NCBI GenBank assembly: GCA_003645605.1
Contig: QNAY01000129.1
Coordinates: 1-5,131, forward strand
DNA: 5,131 nucleotides
Direction of reading: 5' to 3'
DNA from: Thermodesulfobacteriota bacterium
GTDB lineage: Bacteria > Desulfobacterota > Dissulfuribacteria > Dissulfuribacterales > UBA3076
Position numbers and translations under genes: made by a program. The notes beneath the pieces were generated by a model. That model made no database searches, was not told the origin of the DNA, and saw only the letters and a program-made list of their open reading frames with translations. The stretch's first letter is position 1; every line of letters starts with the position of its first letter. This document shows positions 1 through 5,014 of the stretch, in pieces.

Positions 1-1
1 A

Positions 2-118
2 TTGGTGAACCGGATGAACCCAAACTGGAAAGACCTGAGTTCTGGATGGTAAAGATTTCTCCCTTTGGTCGAAATGACATGGCAGCGCGAATCATGACAC
101 ATTAGCGTGAACGGTTAC
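2..118 (-). repeat. Left copy of long terminal inverted repeat
   Basis: Reverse-complementing the last 117 bases of the window reproduces this stretch with three mismatches (positions 4, 34 and 109) and no gaps. Identity stops sharply after GTTAC at 118, so 118 is a real element boundary. The outer end runs off the window and the element may be longer. The sequence contains a form of the motif TTTCGACCAAAGGGAGAAAT (minus strand), which I recall as a common dispersed intergenic repeat core in many bacterial genomes; that is memory, not a search. One plus-strand frame is open from base 1 to a TAG at 103-105 and could be the C-terminus of a transposase in an adjoining IS, but I do not recognise the peptide. 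The inner terminus (GTAAC when read outward) resembles the GTAA ends of IS66-type elements, which is weak evidence. Confidence 0.93.
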
Positions 119-271
119 AAATTTTTAAAGAATTAAGAACTCAGATTATTTCTCTGGACATTGAGGGAAAAGCGAAAAAACAGGCATTGAATGCTATGGA
201 GGTTGGTCAGGCTGCGGATTGTATAAGAATTATCATGCCCGGGAACATGCCGTAGCCCACAGACCACTTGA
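119..271. other. Decayed sequence with no intact gene
   Basis: Immediately inside the left repeat, no frame on the plus strand stays open with a credible start. One frame is open from 106 to a TAG at about 253 and contains a lysine-rich, helix-like stretch, with no promoter or ribosome binding site. A second frame is open across about 175-322 and ends in the residues HRPLDP, after which a -1 type shift would lead directly into the RelE-like frame that begins at 272. This pattern fits a gene that has taken indels after loss of selection. I cannot name the upstream part. Confidence 0.5.
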
Positions 272-439
272 CCCAACTTCGTCAGGATCAAAGGCAGCAC
301 GGGCTGTTATCATTGCCACTTAAAAAAAGGCAAACCAACTTATGTGGCCGTTTGGAAGGTCACGGATAAAGAAAATAGACTTGTAGAGTTTCGCTATGTT
401 GGAACTCACGAAAAAGCATACTACGGACGAATTTGCTGA
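272..439 (+). pseudogene. RelE/ParE-like toxin, C-terminal remnant
   Basis: This 55-codon open frame has no start codon, is preceded by an in-frame TGA at 269-271 and ends at TGA 437-439. Its translation has the general pattern of the last two thirds of a RelE/ParE-fold toxin: an RIKGS strand turn near the start, a basic LKKGKP loop, then YVAVWKV and VEFRYVGTH strands. It ends in G-T-H-E-K-A-Y-Y, which resembles the closing GHxxxxY of ParE and the GTHDEVY of Txe/YoeB-type toxins. The N-terminal third is missing or frameshifted: residues HRPLDP in another frame just upstream would join well. Family toxins are usually 80-100 residues, so this is a fragment and probably inactive. An XRE-type gene follows, the order seen in HigBA-like loci, but that downstream gene is a large membrane protein and not a typical antitoxin. 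Alternatives are another small family with a similar C-terminus, or sequencing errors splitting an intact gene. Confidence 0.5.
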
Positions 440-518
440 AATTCATCTCCATGGAGTGCCTTCAGATAGAGCTGAAAAAATATTGGATAGAAACCGGATC
501 ATAGGAAAACAGGAGTGA
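396..518 (+). CDS. Possible 40-residue ORF coupled to the downstream regulator
   Basis: An ATG at 396 opens a 40-codon frame whose TGA stop (516-518) overlaps the GTG start of the next gene in a GTGA arrangement typical of translational coupling. It lies in a different frame from the RelE-like remnant and overlaps its last 44 bases. The peptide is hydrophilic and charged (MLELTKKHTTDEFAEIHLHG at the start, a basic RNRIIGKQE end), with no signal peptide or membrane segment. The only Shine-Dalgarno candidate is a weak GAG about 7 bases before the ATG. It could be a short antitoxin-like or leader peptide, a frameshifted tail of the toxin remnant, or chance. I do not recognise it. Confidence 0.3.
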   Translation: MLELTKKHTTDEFAEIHLHGVPSDRAEKILDRNRIIGKQE

Positions 519-1468
519 TTACAGACCGTCCCTCAATTGGCGGACCGCCCATGGTAAAAATCGACGGCGACAAAGTCCGTAAATTCAGAGAATCCATGGA
601 ACTTACCCAGCTCTATTTGGCTACAGCAGTTGGAGTAACCACAGATACTATTTCACGGTGGGAAAATCGTAGGTACCCCACCATTAAGAAAGAAAATGCT
701 CTCAAGCTGGCCGAGGCACTTGAGGTATCGCTTGAGGAAATACTTGAAGACCATGAAACAGGATTACAAGAAGAGAAAATAAAGGAAGAGCAACAGGAGA
801 CTGACGAGTCTGACGAAAACCGGCTACCTAAAATGTTTACAATTCGTCCCCTATTGATCTTGACACTGGTCTGTGGGGTGATCATTTCCGGCGCTTTCTG
901 GTGGTCTTTTTTTGGCCACGAAACAATAAATATTACCGCCTATAGATTCCTTCCGCCACATGCGGCCCCCGGCCTGCCCTTTCCTGTGATAATAAGTGTA
1001 GAAACCGACCATGTTGGATCTCTTTCCCTGATATTGAGGGAATCCGTGCCTCAAGAATGCACTTCAATTGAAGCTGACCCCGCCTTCACAGCCATTGACG
1101 AAAAAACAGGCGATCTTAAATGGATATACCAGACCGATATGCAAAAAATCACCTTCTGTTATTTGGCCGCCATTAACCCTGGAGCCGGGCTTGAAAAAGA
1201 GCTGCAATTTGAAGGAACAGTCACTGTTAGAAAAGGCCGAAGCACCACTACGTCCATCAAAGGACCAAACACACTGCGATTAAGTCCCTTGCATTGGGCA
1301 GATGCCAATGGTGATAAAAAAATTGATGATGAAGAAATACTCACTGTTTACGACGAACTGGGTAAAATGAAGGATATAAATTTCGGCATAGAACAGATTG
1401 AAGATATCTGGTCTGAAAATGGATATCGCTGGGATGAAAAGACAAAGAAGTTTGTAGTAATGCCCTAA
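515..1468 (+). CDS. Membrane-anchored XRE-family regulator with periplasmic sensor and EF-hand
   Basis: Likely a one-component transcription regulator. Residues about 16-80 form an XRE/Cro-type helix-turn-helix, with recognition-helix region TTDTISRWENRR (42-53) and the closing helix ALKLAEALEVSLEEIL. A glutamate-rich, probably coiled linker follows (81-105). A single membrane segment (about 111-134) puts the remaining 180 residues in the periplasm by the positive-inside rule (flanking RLPK and R111). The outer part looks like a beta-sandwich (138-255) with two cysteines, C182 and C215, that could pair. It ends with a canonical EF-hand loop, DANGDKKIDDEE (263-274), with D1, N3, D5, I8 and E12 all present, resembling half a dockerin. 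The GTG start has AGGA 8 bases upstream and overlaps the preceding stop; ATG 551 (residue 13) is the alternative and sits right before the HTH, but lacks a good Shine-Dalgarno. The secreted-protein gene follows after 22 bases. Its ligand and target genes cannot be told from sequence. Confidence 0.85.
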   Translation: MITDRPSIGGPPMVKIDGDKVRKFRESMELTQLYLATAVGVTTDTISRWENRRYPTIKKENALKLAEALEVSLEEILEDHETGLQEEKIKEEQQETDESDENRLPKMFTIRPLLILTLVCGVIISGAFWWSFFGHETINITAYRFLPPHAAPGLPFPVIISVETDHVGSLSLILRESVPQECTSIEADPAFTAIDEKTGDLKWIYQTDMQKITFCYLAAINPGAGLEKELQFEGTVTVRKGRSTTTSIKGPNTLRLSPLHWADANGDKKIDDEEILTVYDELGKMKDINFGIEQIEDIWSENGYRWDEKTKKFVVMP

Positions 1469-1490
1469 GCAAATGGGAGGCCTGAAATAA

Positions 1491-1898
1491 ATGTTAAATC
1501 CTAAAACATCCGGGAATCTCGCGGTTTTTGTAGGGGCCTTGTTGTTGACAATTCTCCCCATGCAGGTCTGCGCAGGGGATCTGGTCTTTGCTGAATATAT
1601 TAGCTCTGAGGGCCAAAAAATCGTTATGGAACTTGAGATACAATCACCGGCCCCAAACACGGTCATAGTAATCCAGCACCTTCCCAAAGGCACAGGTATC
1701 AAGCAATCCGATCCTCCTTTTGATAAATACAATCCAAAACGTTGTGAAGCAAAATGGCTGCTGAGAAAAGTAAAACCAGGGACTCTCCGGATTTCAATGG
1801 AAATAACAGGGTCTGTTAAGGCCGGTGAGATAAGGGGCGAGGTACGCTATAAGGACCCTTCAACCGGCAGGATGTCAAAAATTCACGTTAGTCCCTGA
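1491..1898 (+). CDS. Small secreted protein related to the upstream sensor domain
   Basis: A 135-residue protein with a Sec-type signal peptide: basic start (MLNPK), hydrophobic core at about 9-24 and likely cleavage after QVCA (residue 28). The mature part is about 107 residues and is predicted from its alternating pattern to be mostly beta strand. It contains KQSDPPF (71-77), then KW at 88-89, a GEV strand near 116 and a KDPSTGR turn near the end. The same DPxF then KW at identical spacing occurs in the periplasmic domain of the upstream regulator (188-203), so the two domains are probably homologous. The strong ribosome binding site GGGAGG (1475-1480) is 10 bases before ATG, and the gap to the upstream stop is 22 bases, so one operon is likely. 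The last 24 bases overlap the 3' end of the convergent cstA gene. I do not recognise a named family. A periplasmic partner or ligand-binding companion of the regulator is an inference. Confidence 0.75.
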   Translation: MLNPKTSGNLAVFVGALLLTILPMQVCAGDLVFAEYISSEGQKIVMELEIQSPAPNTVIVIQHLPKGTGIKQSDPPFDKYNPKRCEAKWLLRKVKPGTLRISMEITGSVKAGEIRGEVRYKDPSTGRMSKIHVSP

Positions 1899-3596
1899 TG
1901 CTGATTTCTTGCCATAGGCTCTCTGTAAAACAAGCACGCTTTCAACGACCATCCAGATTTCCAGAACAAATACCACAAATCCGATGGAAAAAAGCAGCCA
2001 GTTAGACTCTAAGTAGAAGATCCCCATGTTGATTATCATGGCCCAGCCGGTCATAAAAAGCATAAATAGCATAGGAATCATTGTATAGCGAAGAGGGATT
2101 TTGTTGTGGGCAAGATAAGCTGTAACCACCAGAAGTGCCAGACCGGCCAATAGCTGATTCACAGACCCAAACAGAGGCCAAAGCGTAAGGGCACCCTTGC
2201 CGCTTCCGTTGTAGAAGGCAAGAAGAAGAGCTGTTATCACTGCAATAAGAGTAGCCGGATGTCTTTTCCCAAGGGTCGGCACCCTGCACACAATACTCAG
2301 CTCGCTTACGATGTAACGCTGTAAGCGGGTGGCTGTATCAAGGGTCGTAGCGGCAAATGAGACCACGAACACCCCCATAATAGTTAATGTGATTTGGTGG
2401 GGGATACCTATTTTATCAATCATGTTGGCCGAGCCCACCACAAATGCATTGATCTTGGAGCCCAAACCTGCTGCAGCCCCCCAACTGGCATAGTGCTGAG
2501 AAAAAGCGGCCAGCCCTGTGAATGTCTGGCCATTCTTTGTCAGACCGAGGGCAAGTCCCGCGCCGCAGGCAATAATAACAAAAATGGCAAGCATTGCTTC
2601 CATGAGCATCCCGCCATAACCTATAGAGAGAGAGCTTGATTCGGCATCGCACTGTTTGGAGGATGTCCCGGATGAAACAAGTGAGTGGAATCCCGAAATG
2701 GCTCCGCAGGCCATGATCACAAAGATCATAGGCCAGATAGGTGGCGCACCTTCAGGAGAAAAATTCGTTGCCGGTGCCACCATGACAGGGTGGGCGAAGA
2801 ACACCCCCATACCAAGCAGTGTAAAAGCAACAAAGAGCTGATGGGAATTGATATAGTCCCTTGGCTGCAAAAGCACCTGTACGGGCAATGTCGATGCAAT
2901 ATAGGCATATATCAACAAGAGGATCACCCAGAGTGCCAGAGGGTCCAGGCCGAAAAGAGCAGGCATTTTGATAGGAACATAAGCGCCGATTAACACTGTA
3001 ATATACATCACAATGACGGCTACAATGCTCAACGGCAGGTGAGGGGCACCCTTTTTGTAAATCATATGGCCCAGCCATAAGGCAATGGGAATTTCCAGCC
3101 ATACAGGGATTACTGCCTGGGGAAACATATTAAACACAACAGCAATGACTACGCCGAAAATGGCTACCACGATCCAGAGTTCAAAAAAGATTATAATCAA
3201 AAACAGGGTCCGGACCCGTTTATTGATGACATCAGATGAGATGTCGCCAATAGACCTCCCCTGATTGCGCAGTGAAACTACCATCGAACCAAAATCATGC
3301 ACAGCACCCATGAAAATAGAGCCGAAAATTACCCATATCACAGCAGGAACCCAACCCCAAATAATGGCGATTGCCGGACCTACAATTGGACCGGTCCCGG
3401 CAATGGACGTAAAATGGTGGCCGAACAGGATGGATTTCTGAGTAGGGACGAAATCTATGTTATCCTGCAACTCCTTGCTCGGGCAAATCGCGTCCGGATT
3501 GAGCTTAAAGATTTTGCGGGCTAGAAATTTGCCATACGTATGATAGGCAATCAGGAAAAGCACTGCGATCCCAACAGCCAGATATAATGAATTCAT
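1875..3596 (-). CDS. cstA: Carbon starvation protein A family transporter
   Basis: A 573-residue polytopic inner-membrane protein of the CstA family. Members studied in E. coli (CstA, BtsT/YjiY) import peptides or pyruvate with protons. Family signatures appear in order: YGKFLARKIFKLNPD (21-35), a VPTQKSILFGHHF stretch then SIAGTGPIVGP (64-74), GAVHDFGSMVVSLR (97-110) followed by GRSIGD, LPVQVLLQPRDYIN (237-250), SGFHSLVSSGTSSKQ (301-315), TTLDTATRLQRY (417-428) and LWPLFGSVNQLLAGLALL (472-489). About 15 hydrophobic segments are visible. The length matches the shorter bacterial form (about 550-620) and not the roughly 700-residue E. coli proteins. The ATG has AAGG seven bases upstream (3604-3607), which supports the start. 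It appears intact. Its 3' end overlaps the convergent secreted-protein gene by 24 bp. No regulatory partner such as a LytS/LytTR pair is present, so control and exact substrate remain open. Confidence 0.96.
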   Translation of the reverse strand: MNSLYLAVGIAVLFLIAYHTYGKFLARKIFKLNPDAICPSKELQDNIDFVPTQKSILFGHHFTSIAGTGPIVGPAIAIIWGWVPAVIWVIFGSIFMGAVHDFGSMVVSLRNQGRSIGDISSDVINKRVRTLFLIIIFFELWIVVAIFGVVIAVVFNMFPQAVIPVWLEIPIALWLGHMIYKKGAPHLPLSIVAVIVMYITVLIGAYVPIKMPALFGLDPLALWVILLLIYAYIASTLPVQVLLQPRDYINSHQLFVAFTLLGMGVFFAHPVMVAPATNFSPEGAPPIWPMIFVIMACGAISGFHSLVSSGTSSKQCDAESSSLSIGYGGMLMEAMLAIFVIIACGAGLALGLTKNGQTFTGLAAFSQHYASWGAAAGLGSKINAFVVGSANMIDKIGIPHQITLTIMGVFVVSFAATTLDTATRLQRYIVSELSIVCRVPTLGKRHPATLIAVITALLLAFYNGSGKGALTLWPLFGSVNQLLAGLALLVVTAYLAHNKIPLRYTMIPMLFMLFMTGWAMIINMGIFYLESNWLLFSIGFVVFVLEIWMVVESVLVLQRAYGKKSASGTNVNF

Positions 3597-3612
3597 TGAG
3601 TTACCTTTTTTG

Positions 3613-3644
3613 GTAAGCGTTCACAGGTTCAGGGTTTAGGGTTG
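3613..3644 (+). repeat. Short dispersed-repeat fragment in the cstA leader
   Basis: GTAAGCGTTCAC (3613-3624) differs by one base from the inner end of the left terminal repeat read outward (GTAACCGTTCAC) and by two from the right one (GTAACCGTTTAC). It is followed by about two and a half copies of a 7-bp unit, GGTTCAG then GGTTTAG then GGTT (3626-3643). The fragment sits only 17 bp upstream of the cstA start codon, just beyond its ribosome binding site, so it would be in the untranslated leader. It is probably a small dispersed element or the scar of one sharing ends with the terminal repeats. Confidence 0.5.
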
Positions 3645-3665
3645 CTCTTATTTCGCTGGCCCTGC

Positions 3666-3842
3666 TCATAAACCAGCAAGTACTTGACCTGCCCGCTCGT
3701 GCCTTAAACTCCCATTTGTTTTTTCAATCACGCCCTTAATAGTCCCAATAACCCGTTCTTTCAATATGTTCTCATGTCTCACATGGCAGGCGTGTGAAAT
3801 CACGAATGCCTGCGCGGGTGCGTCCGGCATGATTATACACAT
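3666..3842 (-). CDS. Possible 58-residue small protein upstream of cstA
   Basis: An ATG at 3840-3842 opens 58 codons to a TGA at 3666-3668. AGGA lies five bases before the start and an in-frame TAG just upstream fixes the N-terminus. The peptide starts MCIIMPDAPAQAF, has an HACHVRHE cluster of three histidines and a cysteine (residues 17-24), and continues as a basic, amphipathic helix-like stretch (ILKERVIGTIKGVIEK). There is no membrane segment or signal peptide. It reads on the same strand as cstA and ends 69 bases before it, so it could be a co-transcribed small protein or leader ORF. A remnant of a larger gene or chance are real alternatives, and I do not recognise a family. The good ribosome binding site and natural-looking codons are the only support. 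Confidence 0.4.
   Translation of the reverse strand: MCIIMPDAPAQAFVISHACHVRHENILKERVIGTIKGVIEKTNGSLRHERAGQVLAGL
3736..3764 (-). promoter_or_regulatory. Candidate sigma70-type promoter for cstA
   Basis: On the minus strand TTGAAA (3764-3759) is separated by exactly 17 bases from TATTAA (3741-3736). This matches the -35 box at five of six positions and the -10 box at four of six. Transcription would begin near 3729 and give a leader of about 130 bases containing the dispersed-repeat fragment. The match lies inside the possible small ORF, so only one of the two may be meaningful. Confidence 0.3.
3786..3813. repeat. Imperfect hairpin upstream of cstA
   Basis: GCAGGC (3786-3791) and GCCTGC (3808-3813) are reverse complements. 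Inside them GTG and CAC can extend the stem around a TGAAAT loop, with a four-base bulge. No T-run follows on either strand, so it is not a standard terminator. It could be an operator or RNA structure, or be incidental to the small ORF that covers it. Confidence 0.3.
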
Positions 3843-3902
3843 TTTTTCCTATGTTCGGGATTGCTTGTTTTTTCTGTCCACTGTCAGCTGAACATCGGAA
3901 AC

Positions 3903-4220
3903 TTATTTATTAACTTGCCAATGGCCGCCTTTTGCCAGCCCAATCCGTTTTAACTGGTTGCTTTTCTGTAATTTGGCAATTTGTTTTTCAACGGCTCTGG
4001 TGCTTATTCCGAGCGCTTTTGCCAGTTGCGGGATAGTCATTTCCGGAGTATCGGCAAGCAGTTCTAATATTTTCACCGCACTTTTCACCGAACTATTTTC
4101 GGTGATTCGGTGAACTGTTACGGTAAAAATGCATCCCTCTCGATCATCCATAAAATCGATTTCCTGCCAATCGTCTAATGCCCTTCTGATCCCTGAACCG
4201 ATGCCTTTATAGGGCTTCGG
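3903..4220 (-). pseudogene. AlbA_2/HATPase-type ATP-binding regulator, C-terminal remnant
   Basis: The frame runs from just after an in-frame TAG (4221-4223) to TAA at 3903-3905, about 105 codons. The first ATG (4149-4151) would give 82 residues, but the reading frame upstream of it is clearly still protein: YKGIGSGIRRALDDWQEIDF leads into MDDREGCIFTVTVHR. That order is typical of the C-terminus of Schlafen/AlbA_2-type ATP-binding regulators (RecG-like, with a HATPase_c_4 part), where a GxGSGI segment and an F-x-D-D-R-E-G-x-x-F-x-V strand precede a winged helix. The winged helix is here too: MTIPQLAKALGISTRAVEKQ, then LKRIGLAKGGHWQV. Whole proteins of this family are usually 400-600 residues, so the N-terminal catalytic and ATP-binding parts are lost. 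A short winged-helix protein started at 4151 is possible but has no convincing ribosome binding site. Confidence 0.75.
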
Positions 4221-4249
4221 CTAAGAGACAAGTTTTTTCAGGAATAGCT

Positions 4250-4263
4250 GACTAACTTGACTA
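4250..4263 (+). repeat. Left half of short inverted repeat flanking the Panacea gene
   Basis: GACTAACTTGACTA here matches the reverse complement of 4882-4894 (GACTAACTTGCTA) except for one inserted A. It also contains a 9-bp-period direct repeat of TGACTAA (4249-4255 and 4258-4264), which might be an operator for the gene that begins 28 bases further on. Confidence 0.45.
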
Positions 4264-4291
4264 AAATGCCACAATAGCCGATGTTATCTAT

Positions 4292-4852
4292 ATGATTGTA
4301 ACTCACCACAGAGAAAAACTAATCAACGCAATAATTTATTTTGCCACTCACACTAAATGTTGTGGCAAAACAAAATTGCTAAAGCTACTGTATTTTTTGG
4401 ACTTTTCCCACTTCAAACGAACGGGCAAATCAGTGACAGGACTAGATTATTTTGCTTGGGGAATGGGACCAGTCCCAAAAGAATTGTTTGAGGAACTTTC
4501 AGGCAACCTGAAGCATGACATGAAAGCAGCCATTCATGAACTGTCAACGACTGAAAGTTTTCAGCAGATCCGGCACAAAAAGGAATTTGACAGGAAATAT
4601 TTCTCTAATAAAGAAATTAAACTGTTAGAGGAGATTTCCTTTATTTTCAAGGATGCTAAAGCCGACACCATGGTCGAGTCCACCCACTTTAAAAACGAAC
4701 CATGGGATATAACCCTTAAGGAAAAAGGAGAGTTCAAAAAAATAGATTATATGCTTGCTATTGACAGTGATGTCGTAAGCCTGCCCTATGACAAAGCTAG
4801 GGAAAGGATGAAAGAACGCTCGGAGATGCTCAAAATATTCGGAGCGGCGTAA
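4292..4852 (+). CDS. Panacea-domain (SocA-like, DUF4065) protein
   Basis: A 186-residue soluble protein that carries a Panacea domain over most of its length. The diagnostic stretch is at 24-68: a CGKTKLLKLLYFLDFSHFK helix, then GKSVTGLDYFAWGMGPVP and KELFEEL. Panacea proteins act as antitoxins in many two-gene toxin-antitoxin operons, and the related SocA works as a proteolytic adaptor for the SocB toxin; both statements are family knowledge. The C-terminal half (about 105-186) is helical and charged, with ESTHFKNEPWD near 129-139. The length is typical and the gene looks intact. ATG 4292 starts directly at the conserved HREKLINAI helix, and a stop lies ten codons upstream, so the start is secure although no good Shine-Dalgarno precedes it. 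No toxin gene is adjacent: the left neighbour is the divergent ATP-binding remnant and the right is repeat sequence. It is either an orphan antitoxin or has another role. Confidence 0.88.
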   Translation: MIVTHHREKLINAIIYFATHTKCCGKTKLLKLLYFLDFSHFKRTGKSVTGLDYFAWGMGPVPKELFEELSGNLKHDMKAAIHELSTTESFQQIRHKKEFDRKYFSNKEIKLLEEISFIFKDAKADTMVESTHFKNEPWDITLKEKGEFKKIDYMLAIDSDVVSLPYDKARERMKERSEMLKIFGAA

Positions 4853-4881
4853 TTGCAATCACGGGGGACTATTTATCATCA

Positions 4882-4894
4882 TAGCAAGTTAGTC
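4882..4894 (-). repeat. Right half of short inverted repeat flanking the Panacea gene
   Basis: Read on the minus strand this is GACTAACTTGCTA, with ten consecutive bases identical to 4250-4259. It lies 29 bases beyond the Panacea stop codon. Together with the left half it brackets the gene closely and may mark the edges of a small mobile or exchanged cassette. Confidence 0.45.
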
Positions 4895-4981
4895 TTTCAC
4901 AACGGCTTTATTGGCAAAAAATATCTGATTCTCATAAATACTCCAAGTAAAAATGAGCCGGCATCCTTCATTCACCAGTTT

Positions 4982-5001
4982 ACACTTTTTTAAAAAAGTG
5001 T
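4982..5001. repeat. Perfect 20-bp AT-rich palindrome
   Basis: ACACTTTTTTAAAAAAGTGT is fully self-complementary with no loop. It sits 13 bases inside the right terminal repeat. A second small palindrome, TTACGA-A-TCGTAA (5006-5018), spans the repeat junction itself. The long one might act as a weak bidirectional terminator for the Panacea transcript, a binding site or part of an element end; its GC-poor stem argues against a classical terminator. Confidence 0.6.
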
Positions 5002-5014
5002 GTATTTACGAATC

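Noticed and set aside
1..105. Open frame ending in TAG within the left repeat, with a near-identical one in the right repeat, as a gene
   Set aside because: The peptide is not one I recognise as a transposase C-terminus. The opposite strand is open as well, and the sequence contains what looks like a common non-coding dispersed repeat core. Kept as a repeat with coding status unknown.
1..118. Firm assignment of the repeats to an IS66 element
   Set aside because: Only the GTAA-like terminus supports it. No transposase, accessory genes or 8-bp target duplication can be seen.
2394..2993. Plus-strand open frames inside cstA
   Set aside because: They lie opposite conserved CstA membrane segments and have low-complexity or Cys/His-rich translations without motifs. 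They are shadows of cstA.
3832..3837. Minus-strand TATAAT as the cstA promoter
   Set aside because: The hexamer is perfect, but bases 16-18 positions upstream read CCCGAA, TCCCGA or ATCCCG, with no -35 similarity. It also falls just inside the possible small ORF start.
3903..4151. An intact 82-residue winged-helix regulator
   Set aside because: Protein-like sequence typical of a longer family continues in frame upstream of the ATG, so it is better read as a truncated remnant.
4257..4290. TTGACT as a -35 box for the Panacea gene
   Set aside because: No acceptable -10 box lies 16-18 bases downstream. The nearest AT-rich hexamer is at 22 bases, almost at the start codon.
4625..4858. Minus-strand open frame opposite the Panacea gene
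   Set aside because: It is fully covered by the well-supported Panacea coding frame, has no independent motif and shows no ribosome binding site of note.
119..5014. CRISPR array, tRNA or rRNA
   Set aside because: No regularly spaced direct repeats and no cloverleaf or rRNA-like segments were found on reading both strands.
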